NCBI GenBank assembly: GCA_001804805.1 | Contig: MHBH01000023.1 | Span: 1 to 43,606 of the forward strand | Length of the DNA: 43,606 nucleotides | Reading direction: 5' to 3' | Source of the DNA: Lentisphaerae bacterium GWF2_49_21 | Lineage (GTDB): Bacteria; Verrucomicrobiota; Lentisphaeria; Victivallales; GWF2-50-93 | Part shown: piece by piece, positions 1 to 9,559 of the stretch | How positions within the stretch are numbered: position 1 is the stretch's first letter | Layout of the letters: every line of letters starts with the position of its first letter | Translations under genes and position numbers: made by a program | The notes under the pieces: generated by a model | The model's database searches: none | What the model was told of the DNA's origin: nothing | The model's input: only the letters and a program-made list of their open reading frames with translations

Positions 1-2508
1 GCGGGTCAGGGAACGGCAGTTGAACAGGAAGAAGAGTTCCCCAATCACAAGGACACCGGCGGCGACGGTCCGGGCCTGATTTATGGAAGCACCGTTCCTG
101 CTCTCATACAGGAAAAGGCCGAAAATTCCCATCACAAGAAGAGACCCTATGAAAATAGTGCGTATGGCGAGGGACCTGGTCATTATGGCCAGCGCAGGAT
201 CCCTGGGAGGCGCCTTCATGATGCCAGGCTCCTTTGGCTCGAAGGCCAGCATCATGCCAAGGCATAAGGCTGTCGACATGTTCACCCATAGTATCTGGAC
301 TGGAAGTATGGGCAGGGTGGTTCCTGCGAAGACCGCAACCATTATCGCCAGCGCCTCACCAAGATTTGTCGGCAGCGACCAGACGATGAACTTCTTCAGG
401 TTGTCAAAGACGCAGCGCCCTTCCTCGACGGCCGACTCGATGGATGCGAAATTGTCATCTGTCAGCACCATGTCGGCCGCCTCCTTTGCCACTTCCGTGC
501 CGGTAATCCCCATCGCGATCCCGATATTGGCCTGCTTCAGCGCCGGAGCGTCGTTGACGCCGTCGCCCGTCATCGCGACAACATATCCGCGCGACTGCAG
601 GGCCTTCACGATCCGCAGCTTCTGTTCCGGAGTCACACGGGCAAATACGCTTGTTTTATCTACGCAACTCTTGAGATCCTCGTCTCCGAGTTTCTCAATA
701 TCCCTGCCGGCAATTGCATGGAGCCCGGCTTCTCCGTCCTTTGAATATGGATCCTTCTTCAGACCGAGCTGTAACGCGATGGCCTTGGCCGTAAGGATAT
801 GGTCGCCTGTAATCATCTTGACCCTGATACCTGCAGAATGGCAGTTCTTCACAGCCTCTATGGCCTCCCGCCTGGGAGGATCTATCATTCCCTGCAGCCC
901 CAGGAAAGTAAGGGATGCCGTTATGTCCTTGTGGTCAATCCTGTCCATCGCCGAAGCAGGATTGAAACGTGCAAATGCTAGCACACGGAGCCCGCCTCCT
1001 GCCATTTTCTCCACCTGCACCCTGATTGCATCAGCTGAAACCGGGCAGACATTTCCATTGTCCTCCATCTGATCAACGCATTTCTCCAGGATTTTCTCCA
1101 CGGAACCTTTCAGATATATTGTCCGCCCTCCGTTTTCCAGGACATGAAGGGTCGCCATATACTGGTACTCGGACTCGAAAGGGATCGAATCCTTCCGGGG
1201 AAGGCTGGGGATGCCGTCCGGGAAAAGCACGCGCCCCTTTCCGGCCGCGACAATCAAAGCGCCTTCAGTCGGATCACCCTCGACAATGTACGCCTCTTCT
1301 TTTCGGACGACACGGCTGTCGTTGCAGAGCACTCCGGCCGCAAGACATTCCCCGAGAGCCTTCGAAGGAACAGCTGGACTGCCTCCTTCCATGATCTCAA
1401 TCTTTCCGTCCGGATCATAGCCTGTCCCTGATACCCGGTAGGACTTCCCACCGCTGAATATCTCCTGTACGGTCATCTTGTTCTCAGTCAGCGTACCTGT
1501 CTTATCGGAGCATATTACACCGGTGCTTCCAAGAGTTTCCACGGCAGGCAGCTTGCGGATGATGGCGCGGCGCGACGCCATGCGCGAGACGCCGATTGCT
1601 AGGGTGATTGTCACGGCTGCAGGAAGCCCCTCGGGAATCGCGCCTACAGCCAGTGCGACAGCCGCCATGAACATGTCGACAAACTTCTCACCCCTCAGCA
1701 TCCCCACTGCAAGAGTAAGTGCCGCCAGCCCCAGAATGACATACAGCAGGAAATGGCTGAACTGTGCTATCTTGATCGTAAGCGGAGTCGCAAGATCATC
1801 AGCGCTCGATATCAGTCCCGAAATACGCCCGACTTCCGTGCTGTCACCGGTAGCGACAACGATCCCATGACCCTGGCCGTAGGTTACAAAGGTTGACGCA
1901 TATGCCATGTTGATACGGTCCGCAAGGACCGTGTCCTCGTTGAGGGATCCTGTTTTCTTCTCGACCGCTACTGATTCTCCGGTAAGGGCTGATTCGTTCA
2001 CCTGCAGATCACGGATATTGACAAGCCTGATGTCCGCAGTCACCTTGTCGCCGGAGGAAACCACGACAATGTCCCCAGGGACTAGCTCAGTTGAGGGAAT
2101 CTGCTCCTTTCTTCCATTCCTCAGGACTGTGGTCTGGGCGGTCATGGAACGGGAAAGCGCCTCAAGGGCCTTCAGCGCCTTCGCCTCCTGTAAAAATCCG
2201 ATTATGGAGTTCACAAACACTACGCTGAATATGACCGAGGCGTCGACCCATTCCTTCAGGCAGAGGGTTACAAGGGTGGAGGCCAGCAGGATATAGACTA
2301 GCGGCTGATGGAACTGGAGGAGGAACCTCAGCCATGCCGGAGTCCCCTTCTTCGGCGTGATCTGGTTTAATCCGTATATTTCCTTCCTGTTTTCCACCTC
2401 TTGCGTAGAAAGTCCGCTTGCAGCGTCGGTACCAAGCATCTTCAGGATTTCAGGTTCCTGTATTGCGTGCCATCTTTCCCCTGATGAAATTTTAGTTCCT
2501 AATGTCAT
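1..2508 (-). CDS. P2-type cation-transporting P-type ATPase (3' end cut by window edge)
   Basis: Reading the minus strand from ATG at 2508 gives 836 codons open to the window edge. A GGGAG ribosome site lies about 8 nt upstream of the ATG. P2 ATPase landmarks appear in order: an N-terminal cation-ATPase domain, NESALTGES (about residue 178), the M4 ion-site motif AIPEGLPAAVTITLAIG (about 290) and the phosphorylation motif CSDKTGTLTEN with Asp335. The reading ends in ELFFLFNCRSLTR, a usual late-membrane motif, so roughly the last 60 residues are missing. The protein should use ATP to pump a cation across the inner membrane. The M6 segment reads ILWVNMSTALCLG where SERCA-type Ca2+ pumps have NLVTDG, so the M6 aspartate is replaced by Ala and a calcium label is not safe. 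It begins 42 nt after the antiporter gene and is probably co-transcribed with it. Confidence 0.93.
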   Translation of the reverse strand, partial: MTLGTKISSGERWHAIQEPEILKMLGTDAASGLSTQEVENRKEIYGLNQITPKKGTPAWLRFLLQFHQPLVYILLASTLVTLCLKEWVDASVIFSVVFVNSIIGFLQEAKALKALEALSRSMTAQTTVLRNGRKEQIPSTELVPGDIVVVSSGDKVTADIRLVNIRDLQVNESALTGESVAVEKKTGSLNEDTVLADRINMAYASTFVTYGQGHGIVVATGDSTEVGRISGLISSADDLATPLTIKIAQFSHFLLYVILGLAALTLAVGMLRGEKFVDMFMAAVALAVGAIPEGLPAAVTITLAIGVSRMASRRAIIRKLPAVETLGSTGVICSDKTGTLTENKMTVQEIFSGGKSYRVSGTGYDPDGKIEIMEGGSPAVPSKALGECLAAGVLCNDSRVVRKEEAYIVEGDPTEGALIVAAGKGRVLFPDGIPSLPRKDSIPFESEYQYMATLHVLENGGRTIYLKGSVEKILEKCVDQMEDNGNVCPVSADAIRVQVEKMAGGGLRVLAFARFNPASAMDRIDHKDITASLTFLGLQGMIDPPRREAIEAVKNCHSAGIRVKMITGDHILTAKAIALQLGLKKDPYSKDGEAGLHAIAGRDIEKLGDEDLKSCVDKTSVFARVTPEQKLRIVKALQSRGYVVAMTGDGVNDAPALKQANIGIAMGITGTEVAKEAADMVLTDDNFASIESAVEEGRCVFDNLKKFIVWSLPTNLGEALAIMVAVFAGTTLPILPVQILWVNMSTALCLGMMLAFEPKEPGIMKAPPRDPALAIMTRSLAIRTIFIGSLLVMGIFGLFLYESRNGASINQARTVAAGVLVIGELFFLFNCRSLTR

Positions 2509-2549
2509 GTTCGGCTCCCTTGCCATTCCTTACCATATTAAGTTAAAAA

Positions 2550-4310
2550 TTATTTTTTTAAAATTCCAATAATCCTGGACTTGTCCTTGCTATGGATTTC
2601 ACCGCCGGAATTCAGTATCTGCATATTTACTTTTTCGTCGAGGGCCATAAGAGGGATGAAATGCTTGTCATCGAATCCTGAAGTCTCCCCGTAATTCAAC
2701 GTTATGACTTCTGCCCCTTCGGAAAACATCTCCTCCAGGCCTGAGTAATCAATCCCGGGCCCGAACAATATTTTCCCTTCTCCACGACCGCCGGCGATCT
2801 CGCTTTTCTTCAAATCCACAGGAAGGCGGAAAAGCCCTTTCCTCCCGAAAACCTCCTTGTATTTTATCAGTGCAAGCGCATTGGCCTCCTCGTTGGAGGT
2901 CATCGCAAATATATTTCCTATCCCTGACAAGTCGATTTCATCGCCTATCTTGTCATCAAGGATGTTGCCGCAATATGAAACAATCCCCTCTCGCCCTGCG
3001 GAAATTATGTTCTTCCGGTTGGTGTCCACCATCGCAACCTGAATCCCCTGCTTTTTAAGCTCCGCTGCTATTTTACGTGCCCACCAATGGGCTCCTACAA
3101 ATATTACGCCCTGCGGATCAGGAGCGGTGATTCCAAGCATGCGCGCAAGCGGCAGCGATATCAATCCATAAAAAACCACGGTCCCTATGATTATAAAGAA
3201 TGTAAAGGGGACGATCTTGGAAGCTTCGACATATCCGGCCGTCTGCAGCTGGATTGCAAAAACAGATGCTATTGCAGCTGCAATTATACCGCGCGGAGCC
3301 ATCATCCCCAAAAATATCCGTTCCTTCAGGGAAAGGCTGTTCCTGTCAGCGCACATTGCTACAGACAGCGGCCTTATTATCAAAATCAGGACTATGAGAA
3401 AAACAACGCACTTGTAATCTATATAGTTGAAATCCGAGAGCTTGAGCCTGGCGGCAAGAACAATGAAAAGCGTCGAGATGATTATCAGCCTCAGATCCTC
3501 CTTGAAATGGATTATGTGCCTGACCGAAACAAAGGTCTGATTCGCAAAAATAATCCCCATAAGGGTAGCTGTCAGCAATCCTGATTCGGGCTGTACGAGA
3601 TTTGAAACAGTGAAGGCGCATATCACCGAGGCAAAAGTCAGGGGATTGTCTAGGAAATCCGGGATCCAGCTGTTCCTAATCAGGACCAAAATGATGGAGG
3701 AGGCGCTCAAGCTCAGCAGGAAACTGATGAACACTGTTTTTGAAATGCTGAATATGACCACTGTCAGCGCACCCTGCACTCCTCCTGACATTATTGACTC
3801 AAAGACGACTGTCGCAAGCAACGCCCCTATCGGATCAATGAAAATCCCCTCCCATTTCAAAGTATGTCCTACTTTTCCCTTGGGCCTCACATGTGAAAGC
3901 AGGGGCAATATCACTGTCGGCCCCGTAACAACAAGCACTGCTCCAAAAACAAGTGAAATCTCAAGGGACAGTCCAAGGATGACAAGGGCGGAAAGGGAAA
4001 TCAATATCCAGCTGACAACAACACCGGTTGTCACAAGGTTCCGGATTGTACTTCCGACCTTCTGCAATTCATTCAACTTCAGGTTCATCCCCCCTTCGAA
4101 CAAGATCAGCGCGACTCCAAGGGAGACAAATGGAATTAGAAGATCCTTGAAGATCAGGTCGGGATTTATATAGCCCGTGACCGGACCTGTCAATATTCCT
4201 ACAAGAAGCAGAATCAAAATCGCGGGAATCCTGTATCGCCAGGCCACCCATTGAGACAGCATGCCAAGGAATATTATAAGGGCAAAAATCAGAAGGAAGT
4301 CATGTGTCAA
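2550..4310 (-). CDS. CPA1-family cation:proton antiporter with C-terminal TrkA_N-like domain
   Basis: This 586-residue protein has about 12 hydrophobic segments in the first 400 residues, followed by a soluble nucleotide-binding-like domain of about 150 residues. CPA1/NhaP-type signatures are LFEGGMNLKLNEL, GPTVILPLLSH, IDPIGALLA (with the likely ion-binding Asp) and MMAPRGIIAAAIASVFA (conserved Arg). The C-terminal part (GVIFVGAHWWARKIAAELK, then GNIFAMTSNEEANALA) resembles a Rossmann TrkA_N/RCK domain, but its first glycine motif is degenerate. It should exchange Na+ or K+ for protons at the inner membrane. The start is TTG at 4310, supported by GGGAG about 8 nt upstream; the first in-frame ATG lies inside the first membrane helix. 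It is immediately upstream of the P-type ATPase, so the pair looks like one ion-homeostasis transcript. Confidence 0.9.
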   Translation of the reverse strand: MTHDFLLIFALIIFLGMLSQWVAWRYRIPAILILLLVGILTGPVTGYINPDLIFKDLLIPFVSLGVALILFEGGMNLKLNELQKVGSTIRNLVTTGVVVSWILISLSALVILGLSLEISLVFGAVLVVTGPTVILPLLSHVRPKGKVGHTLKWEGIFIDPIGALLATVVFESIMSGGVQGALTVVIFSISKTVFISFLLSLSASSIILVLIRNSWIPDFLDNPLTFASVICAFTVSNLVQPESGLLTATLMGIIFANQTFVSVRHIIHFKEDLRLIIISTLFIVLAARLKLSDFNYIDYKCVVFLIVLILIIRPLSVAMCADRNSLSLKERIFLGMMAPRGIIAAAIASVFAIQLQTAGYVEASKIVPFTFFIIIGTVVFYGLISLPLARMLGITAPDPQGVIFVGAHWWARKIAAELKKQGIQVAMVDTNRKNIISAGREGIVSYCGNILDDKIGDEIDLSGIGNIFAMTSNEEANALALIKYKEVFGRKGLFRLPVDLKKSEIAGGRGEGKILFGPGIDYSGLEEMFSEGAEVITLNYGETSGFDDKHFIPLMALDEKVNMQILNSGGEIHSKDKSRIIGILKK

Positions 4311-4324
4311 CTTGAAATCTCCCG

Positions 4325-4573
4325 TTATTCCTTGTCGCCGTGTTCTGAAACATAAAATTCTTCCATCATCTTGTCATATGCCTCCGGGGAGATTCCATGC
4401 GTGACATCCTTGTCCAGATATTTTTTCATGAATTGCTCTATGTTAAGCCATTCATCCCCGATTTTGATTCTTTTCGTCCAGGCGCAGACCTTTACTAGCT
4501 TTTCCAGTTTGCCGACAATCTCCTTCGTCTCCAGCAGCCTGCAGGAAATCCAGCTTATGCAATCCGATAGGAA
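4325..4573 (-). pseudogene. Degenerate C-terminal fragment of a sensor/receiver-associated zinc-ribbon-like module
   Basis: The open frame runs from the codon after a stop (4573) to TAA at 4325-4327 and has no ATG, GTG or TTG at its head. Its translation contains LVKVCAWTKRIKIGDEW and then DVTHGISPEAYDKM. This matches the layout of the short C-terminal module often found after receiver or PAS domains (ICxxCKKIR...SHGICPEC), but three of the four cysteine positions are changed to Thr, Ser and Tyr. I read it as the remnant of a larger signalling gene; a small functional protein using a rare start cannot be excluded. Its stop codon lies 14 nt before the antiporter TTG start. Confidence 0.45.
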
Positions 4574-4724
4574 TTATTGATAGTGAACCTTAATTGTCTA
4601 TGGACGAATTATCAAGCATGGGCGAGGTTAATCAGATGCTTTCCCATTCCATCTCCATTTGATGGAACGGAAGCAAGGACAAATATCCGGCTCATCTTTT
4701 GTCAATTGCCGAGAAATGGTCCAG

Positions 4725-5825
4725 CTATTCAATGTGTGGCATGGCATTAGGTTCCACCTGCAAGTGTATAGTAGATGTCGGGAAGGCGATTTCCGCCCCG
4801 TTCTTTTCTATGATGCGACCAATCTTCAGCAGGACATCCTGTTTGACCTTGTGAAAGCGTTCCCACTTTTCAGTTTTGGTGAATGTGTATACGAAGAAGT
4901 CCAGAGAACTTGCACCAAAGCGGTCGAAGTTGACCATGAGAGTCAGTTTGCTGTCGATTTCCGGATGCTCCAACAGCATGTCTTTGACTTCCTTTGTGAT
5001 GCGTTCCATTACATCGAAATCAGCATAACGGATTCCAATGGTTTCATAAATGCGGCGGTTTGTCATACGTGACGGATTCTCGATGATGATGGTTGAAAAC
5101 AGGGAATTCGGCACATAAATCGGTCGTTTATCAAAAGTACGGATGATCGTCATGCGCCAGCCTATTTGTTCTACAGTACCTTCGATCTGCCGGTCAGGAC
5201 TGCGTATCCAGTCTCCGATCTTGAATGGACGGTCGAGGAAGATCATCATGCTTCCAAATAGGTTAGCCAGCAGGTCCTTGGCGGCAAAACCAATGGCAAT
5301 ACCTCCGATACCACCAAATGCAAGCAAACCTGAAATGCTGTACCCCATGGATTGCATGCCAACTAGCATGCCGGTAATGACGATGGTTATCTTGCCTAGG
5401 TTACAAATTACGGTTAGCGTTGTGCGATCCAGTGCATCTTCAGATGATGAACACGTCTTGATGTAGTTGGCTTCCGCCTCTTTGATGGCGCGTACCAGAA
5501 ACCAAGTGATAATTGCCACTACACCTATCCTGCGCACAGGATCAACCATGAGGAATATTGATGATTCACTCTGCTTCTGCGCAATCTTGGCGGCAAAGGA
5601 AATTCCAATCAACCATAACATCAGGCTGAGCGGTCTATGCGCGGCCGCAAGCAGGGCGTCATCCCATATGTTAACTGTGCCTGCCGCCTTCTGCCGCAGC
5701 TTTTTTAGAACGAGATTGGCGGTAAAATTTACGGTTACAGTGGCCAAGACCACCAGGAAAACATGTGAGAGCCACCATTCGTCACCGTAAAAGAAACCTG
5801 CCAGCTGTGAGATGTAATCCTCCAT
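4725..5825 (-). CDS. MscS-family mechanosensitive ion channel
   Basis: The ATG at 5825 is preceded by GGAAGG at a good distance; an in-frame ATG 39 nt further upstream has no ribosome site, so the 366-residue form is preferred. The N-terminal third has several membrane helices. The pore-lining helix carries the glycine/alanine pattern GGIGGIAIGFAAKDLLANLFG, followed by the beta domain (FLDRPFKIGDWIRSPDRQIEGTVEQIGWR), the asparagine motif YVPNSLFS and ENPSRMTNRRI, then the cytoplasmic vestibule. MscS channels open under membrane tension and release solutes during osmotic downshock. The architecture is closest to the YnaI-like branch as I recall it. The gene diverges from citrate synthase. Confidence 0.93.
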   Translation of the reverse strand: MEDYISQLAGFFYGDEWWLSHVFLVVLATVTVNFTANLVLKKLRQKAAGTVNIWDDALLAAAHRPLSLMLWLIGISFAAKIAQKQSESSIFLMVDPVRRIGVVAIITWFLVRAIKEAEANYIKTCSSSEDALDRTTLTVICNLGKITIVITGMLVGMQSMGYSISGLLAFGGIGGIAIGFAAKDLLANLFGSMMIFLDRPFKIGDWIRSPDRQIEGTVEQIGWRMTIIRTFDKRPIYVPNSLFSTIIIENPSRMTNRRIYETIGIRYADFDVMERITKEVKDMLLEHPEIDSKLTLMVNFDRFGASSLDFFVYTFTKTEKWERFHKVKQDVLLKIGRIIEKNGAEIAFPTSTIHLQVEPNAMPHIE

Positions 5826-5978
5826 AATAGTTCCTTCCGCTGAACCTCTGATTGTTGCGTACAATATTCAAGTTTCCATGGATTCTCTCAGGAAAAACTC
5901 TTACTTTTAATCATGTCATTTTCAAGTGCATGGTTTAAAATATATGCACAAAACAAATGCAACTTCTGTCTTTTCCTG

Positions 5979-6007
5979 TTGCATTTCCATGCTCCATAAT
6001 CTATATG
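5979..6007 (+). promoter_or_regulatory. Candidate sigma-70 promoter for citrate synthase
   Basis: TTGCAT (5979-5984) and TATATG (6002-6007) are separated by exactly 17 nt. The predicted start point is about 25-30 nt before the gltA ATG at 6042, and an AAGGAGG ribosome site sits at 6030-6036. Confidence 0.5.
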
Positions 6008-6041
6008 TTAGAATTAACTTTGTGAACTCAAGGAGGCTTTT

Positions 6042-7328
6042 ATGAATGCTGAACTTTCCTACAACAATAAAAAGACTGAACTGAAAGTGCTTGAAGGATC
6101 AAACGGCGAAACCGCAATTGATATCACGAAACTGCGGAATGAAACAGGATTGATCACATACGATCCCGGATACCAGAACACCGGCTCCTGCCAGAGCGCG
6201 ATCACCTTCATCGACGGGGAAAAGGGCATTCTCAGATACAGGGGGATTCCTGTTGAAAAGCTTGCCGAAAAATCAACATTCATAGAAGTCTCATACCTTC
6301 TAATATATGGCAAGCTGCCAAACCGCGAAGAAAGGGCTCAATACTCACAGCAACTCTCCATTAATGCACTCCTGCACGAGGACATGCTGCATTATCTGGA
6401 AAACATTCCTCCTACGGCCCATCCCATGACCCTTCTCAGCAACATGGTCAACTCACTTTCAGTCTATTATCCCGGATTCTACGTGGAGAACTATGACAAT
6501 GCGACCTTCCATCTGATGGCGGCGCGGCTGATCTCCAAGATAAGGACGATGGCCGCCTTCTGCTACAAGAAATCCATCGGAGAGCCTTTCGTCTATGCCA
6601 GGGAGGATCTCCTCTACGTCCAGAATTTCCTGAACATGATGTTCTCCAGCCCGGTAAAAAGCTATGAACTGGATCCGGACATCATACGCACGCTCGAAGT
6701 CCTGCTCATCCTCCATGCCGACCATGAACAGAACTGCAGCACGTCGACCGTCCGTCTTGTCGGATCAAGCAAGGTCAACCTCTACTCATCGATATGCGCC
6801 GGCATCTGCGCGCTCTGGGGTCCTCTCCATGGCGGCGCCAACCAGAAGGTCATTGAGATGCTGGAATCCATCCAGAAATCGAGTCTTTCACCAAAGGATT
6901 GCATAGAACGGGCAAAGAGCAAGGACAATCCGTTCCGCCTGATGGGATTCGGCCACCGCGTCTACCGCAACTACGACCCGAGGGCAAAGATCCTAAAGGC
7001 ATATTGCACGAAGCTCTTCAAAAAGATGAAGACAAATGATCCTCTCCTGGAAATCGCCATGCAGTTGGAAGAGCTTGCCCTCTCCGACGACTATTTCATC
7101 GAACGCAAGCTTTATCCGAATGTTGATTTCTACAGCGGAATACTCTACCGCACTATTGGAATTCCGACGAACATGTTCACCGTCATGTTCGCCATGGGCC
7201 GCATGCCAGGCTGGATCGCACACTGGCGTGAAATGCACGACAGCCTGCCGTTCAAGATCGGGCGACCAAGGCAGATATACACAGGTTCCCCGCTGTCAGA
7301 ATATGTTCCGATTGAAAAAAGAACCTGA
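6042..7328 (+). CDS. gltA: Citrate synthase
   Basis: This 428-residue protein matches the length and organisation of the type II (Gram-negative) citrate synthases. It condenses acetyl-CoA with oxaloacetate to form citrate at the entry of the TCA cycle. All three catalytic residues are visible: His263 in GPLHGGANQ, His305 in GFGHRVYRNYDPRAK and Asp362 in YPNVDFYSG. The N-terminal domain (ITYDPGYQNTGSCQSAITFI, GILRYRGIPVEKLAE) is also typical. A near-perfect AAGGAGG ribosome site precedes the ATG. The ClC gene follows after 15 nt, so the two may share a transcript, though no functional link is obvious. Confidence 0.98.
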   Translation: MNAELSYNNKKTELKVLEGSNGETAIDITKLRNETGLITYDPGYQNTGSCQSAITFIDGEKGILRYRGIPVEKLAEKSTFIEVSYLLIYGKLPNREERAQYSQQLSINALLHEDMLHYLENIPPTAHPMTLLSNMVNSLSVYYPGFYVENYDNATFHLMAARLISKIRTMAAFCYKKSIGEPFVYAREDLLYVQNFLNMMFSSPVKSYELDPDIIRTLEVLLILHADHEQNCSTSTVRLVGSSKVNLYSSICAGICALWGPLHGGANQKVIEMLESIQKSSLSPKDCIERAKSKDNPFRLMGFGHRVYRNYDPRAKILKAYCTKLFKKMKTNDPLLEIAMQLEELALSDDYFIERKLYPNVDFYSGILYRTIGIPTNMFTVMFAMGRMPGWIAHWREMHDSLPFKIGRPRQIYTGSPLSEYVPIEKRT

Positions 7329-7343
7329 TCCTGATTCCTAATA

Positions 7344-9350
7344 ATGAACATCATATCAAACATCTATAACAGGCTGATCAGTTTTGTCAACGAGGTGAAG
7401 AAGGCGGATTTCACCTACATGATAATCTTTTCGCTGATCGTGGGGACCGTCACCGGGCTCATCGCCGTCTATTTCATCAAGGCGATCTTCCTGCTCACGG
7501 ATCTTTTCAAGGGAATGGCCCTCGAAAGGAACTGGCTCTATATTGTCCTGCCTGCCATGGGGGGGCTCATCATCGCCCCGATATTCCGTTATCTCGCCCC
7601 CGAAGCCAAAGGGCACGGCGTACCGGATGTAATCATGACAGTCGCCGCCGGACGTGGACTGATAAGGCCCATCGTAGTATTCGCAAAATCCATCGGATCA
7701 ATTATTACCCTCAGTACCGGCGGATCCGTCGGACGCGAAGGTCCGATCGTCCAGATCGGCGCCGGAATAGGCTCTTCAATCGCACAGTTCCTAAAGCTGA
7801 ACGAGAGCAAGACCATCACTCTTCTTGGGTGCGGCGCCGCGGCAGGGCTTTCAGCGACATTCAATGCTCCGATCGCCGGCGTCATCTTCGTAACCGAAGT
7901 TATCATGAGGAGATCAGGAGTGCGCGAATTCAGTTCAATTGTCGTCGCATCTGTCTCAGCATCGGTCATAAGCAGGGCGATGCTCGGTGATGATCCGGCC
8001 TTCCATATCGACCTTCCACCTCTCTTCCAGCTGAAATCGCATTGGGAGCTGTCGCTGTTCCTCCTGCTGGGAATTGTCAGCGCCGTAGCCGGAGTGATGT
8101 TCATCAAGACACTTCTTGCCTCGGAGCTGGCTTTTGAAAAGACGAAAAAGATACCTGACATGCTGAAGCCTGCATTCGGCGGACTGATATTCGGATTCCT
8201 CCTTTTCTCCCTGCCGGAGCTTTATGGCCCGGGATTTCCAGCGATGGAGAAAGTCCTCAACGGTGATCCGAGTTTCGTCCTGCCTCTGCTTGTCATCCTT
8301 GTTTTCGCAAAGATAGTCGGGACTTCGACATGCATAGGCTCCGGTTCGTCCGGCGGCGTATTCGCCCCTGCCCTTTTCATCGGAGCGATGACAGGCGGGG
8401 CATTTGGAAAGGCAGTCCAGGACTTCTTCCCGAATTTCGTCACTGAGCCAAGAGTCTACGCAATCGTCGGGATGGCCGCGGTGTTCAGCGCCGCCGCACG
8501 GGCTCCTGTCACCGCGATAATCATCATCTTTGAAATGACCAGGAGCTACCAGATAATCCTTCCGCTGATGTTCGCGACAGTCATAAGCGTCGTCGTCGCC
8601 GAATGGCTGAACAAGGAAAGCATCTTCACATGCCAGCTCGCGGCAAAGGGCATCGATGTCTCATCCCTGGAGAACAGGCCCATGCTTGAGATGATAAAGG
8701 TCGAGGATGCGATGCTGCCGATCGACAAATGCCTCACCGCCCCCGCCTACATGCCGCTCAGGGATCTCGAGGCGTACCTGCATGAGAACGACAGTCGCCG
8801 TGCGCTGGTCGTAGACACACATGAAAAACTCTTCGGGATTGTGACAATACAGGATCTTTATCATCGTCCGGAGCTTCTTGACACCGGGATTGTCGCCGAC
8901 ATCTGCACGAAGAAGCTTCTCACGGTCTATCCTTCGGACACTCTTGAGGACGCAATGCTTATCCTGGGTGGAGAAGATATCCAGTCGCTCCCCGTCATTG
9001 AATATTCCAGCACGAAGAAATGCCTTGGTGTCCTGAGGAGAAGGGATCTTGTGACCGCCTACTCCGAAGCGCTTCTGAAAAGCGAGAAGAAAAAGCAGTT
9101 CATCCAGAAGCTCAAGTTCAAGAAGGCCACGAACACCGAGTTCGTTGAATATGTGATGAAGAAGGGGGATTCCTCCGTCGGCATGAAGATCAGCGAGATA
9201 AAGCTTCCGGCGAACTGCAACATCATAACCATATTCAGGAAGAAGGATCTCCTCGTCCCCAAGGGGCACACCGTCCTGAAGTCCGGGGATCTCCTCGTAG
9301 CCGTAGTCGAGAACCAGGATGAATTCATAAAATCTCTTCAGGCTGGATGA
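7344..9350 (+). CDS. ClC-family chloride channel/antiporter with CBS pair and TrkA_C domain
   Basis: Residues 1-430 form the ClC membrane domain. The selectivity motifs are GHGVPDV (about 90), GGSVGREGP with the gating-type Glu132, and GSGSSGGVFAPALF (about 332). The domain moves chloride or a related anion, as a channel or as a proton-coupled exchanger. Two CBS domains follow (about 445-565), which usually bind adenine nucleotides. A TrkA_C/RCK_C-like domain closes the protein (about 590-665, ending in the LPANCNIITIFRKKDLLVPKG and LKSGDLLVAVVE strands). The ATG at 7344 has no strong ribosome site and lies 15 nt after gltA, so translational coupling is likely. GREGP and the lack of a nearby riboswitch argue against the fluoride-specific ClC branch. 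Confidence 0.94.
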   Translation: MNIISNIYNRLISFVNEVKKADFTYMIIFSLIVGTVTGLIAVYFIKAIFLLTDLFKGMALERNWLYIVLPAMGGLIIAPIFRYLAPEAKGHGVPDVIMTVAAGRGLIRPIVVFAKSIGSIITLSTGGSVGREGPIVQIGAGIGSSIAQFLKLNESKTITLLGCGAAAGLSATFNAPIAGVIFVTEVIMRRSGVREFSSIVVASVSASVISRAMLGDDPAFHIDLPPLFQLKSHWELSLFLLLGIVSAVAGVMFIKTLLASELAFEKTKKIPDMLKPAFGGLIFGFLLFSLPELYGPGFPAMEKVLNGDPSFVLPLLVILVFAKIVGTSTCIGSGSSGGVFAPALFIGAMTGGAFGKAVQDFFPNFVTEPRVYAIVGMAAVFSAAARAPVTAIIIIFEMTRSYQIILPLMFATVISVVVAEWLNKESIFTCQLAAKGIDVSSLENRPMLEMIKVEDAMLPIDKCLTAPAYMPLRDLEAYLHENDSRRALVVDTHEKLFGIVTIQDLYHRPELLDTGIVADICTKKLLTVYPSDTLEDAMLILGGEDIQSLPVIEYSSTKKCLGVLRRRDLVTAYSEALLKSEKKKQFIQKLKFKKATNTEFVEYVMKKGDSSVGMKISEIKLPANCNIITIFRKKDLLVPKGHTVLKSGDLLVAVVENQDEFIKSLQAG

Positions 9351-9532
9351 TTGGCCTGCCCGTGCCGTACGGCCAGGGATGAATGGATTGCTGGATGGTT
9401 GGGTTTATTAATAGCCTTGATTCATCTTCTCTTTAACGGAGCACGGTTTTTTACCACGCCGAATGGCTGTGATCCAACCCGCGAACTGACGGACAATCAG
9501 CCTACATCTCAGTCGCCCTCTTCAATGTCGCC

Positions 9533-9555
9533 GCCCTGCGGGGGCTTTTTCTTTT
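9533..9555 (+). terminator. Rho-independent terminator candidate after the gltA-ClC pair
   Basis: GCCC and GGGC pair around a short loop (9533-9545) and are followed by TTTTTCTTTT. The stem is short, so this is a moderate candidate about 180 nt after the ClC stop codon. Confidence 0.45.
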
Positions 9556-9559
9556 CTAC

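Noticed and set aside
83-1072. Long plus-strand open frame of 329 codons
   Set aside because: It is antisense to the P-type ATPase, whose minus-strand translation has all the family motifs; the plus frame has no recognisable domain.
7344-9350. ClC protein as a fluoride-specific transporter linked to the fluoride riboswitch
   Set aside because: The gating motif is the ordinary GREGP, the protein has CBS and TrkA_C domains, and no riboswitch lies near it.
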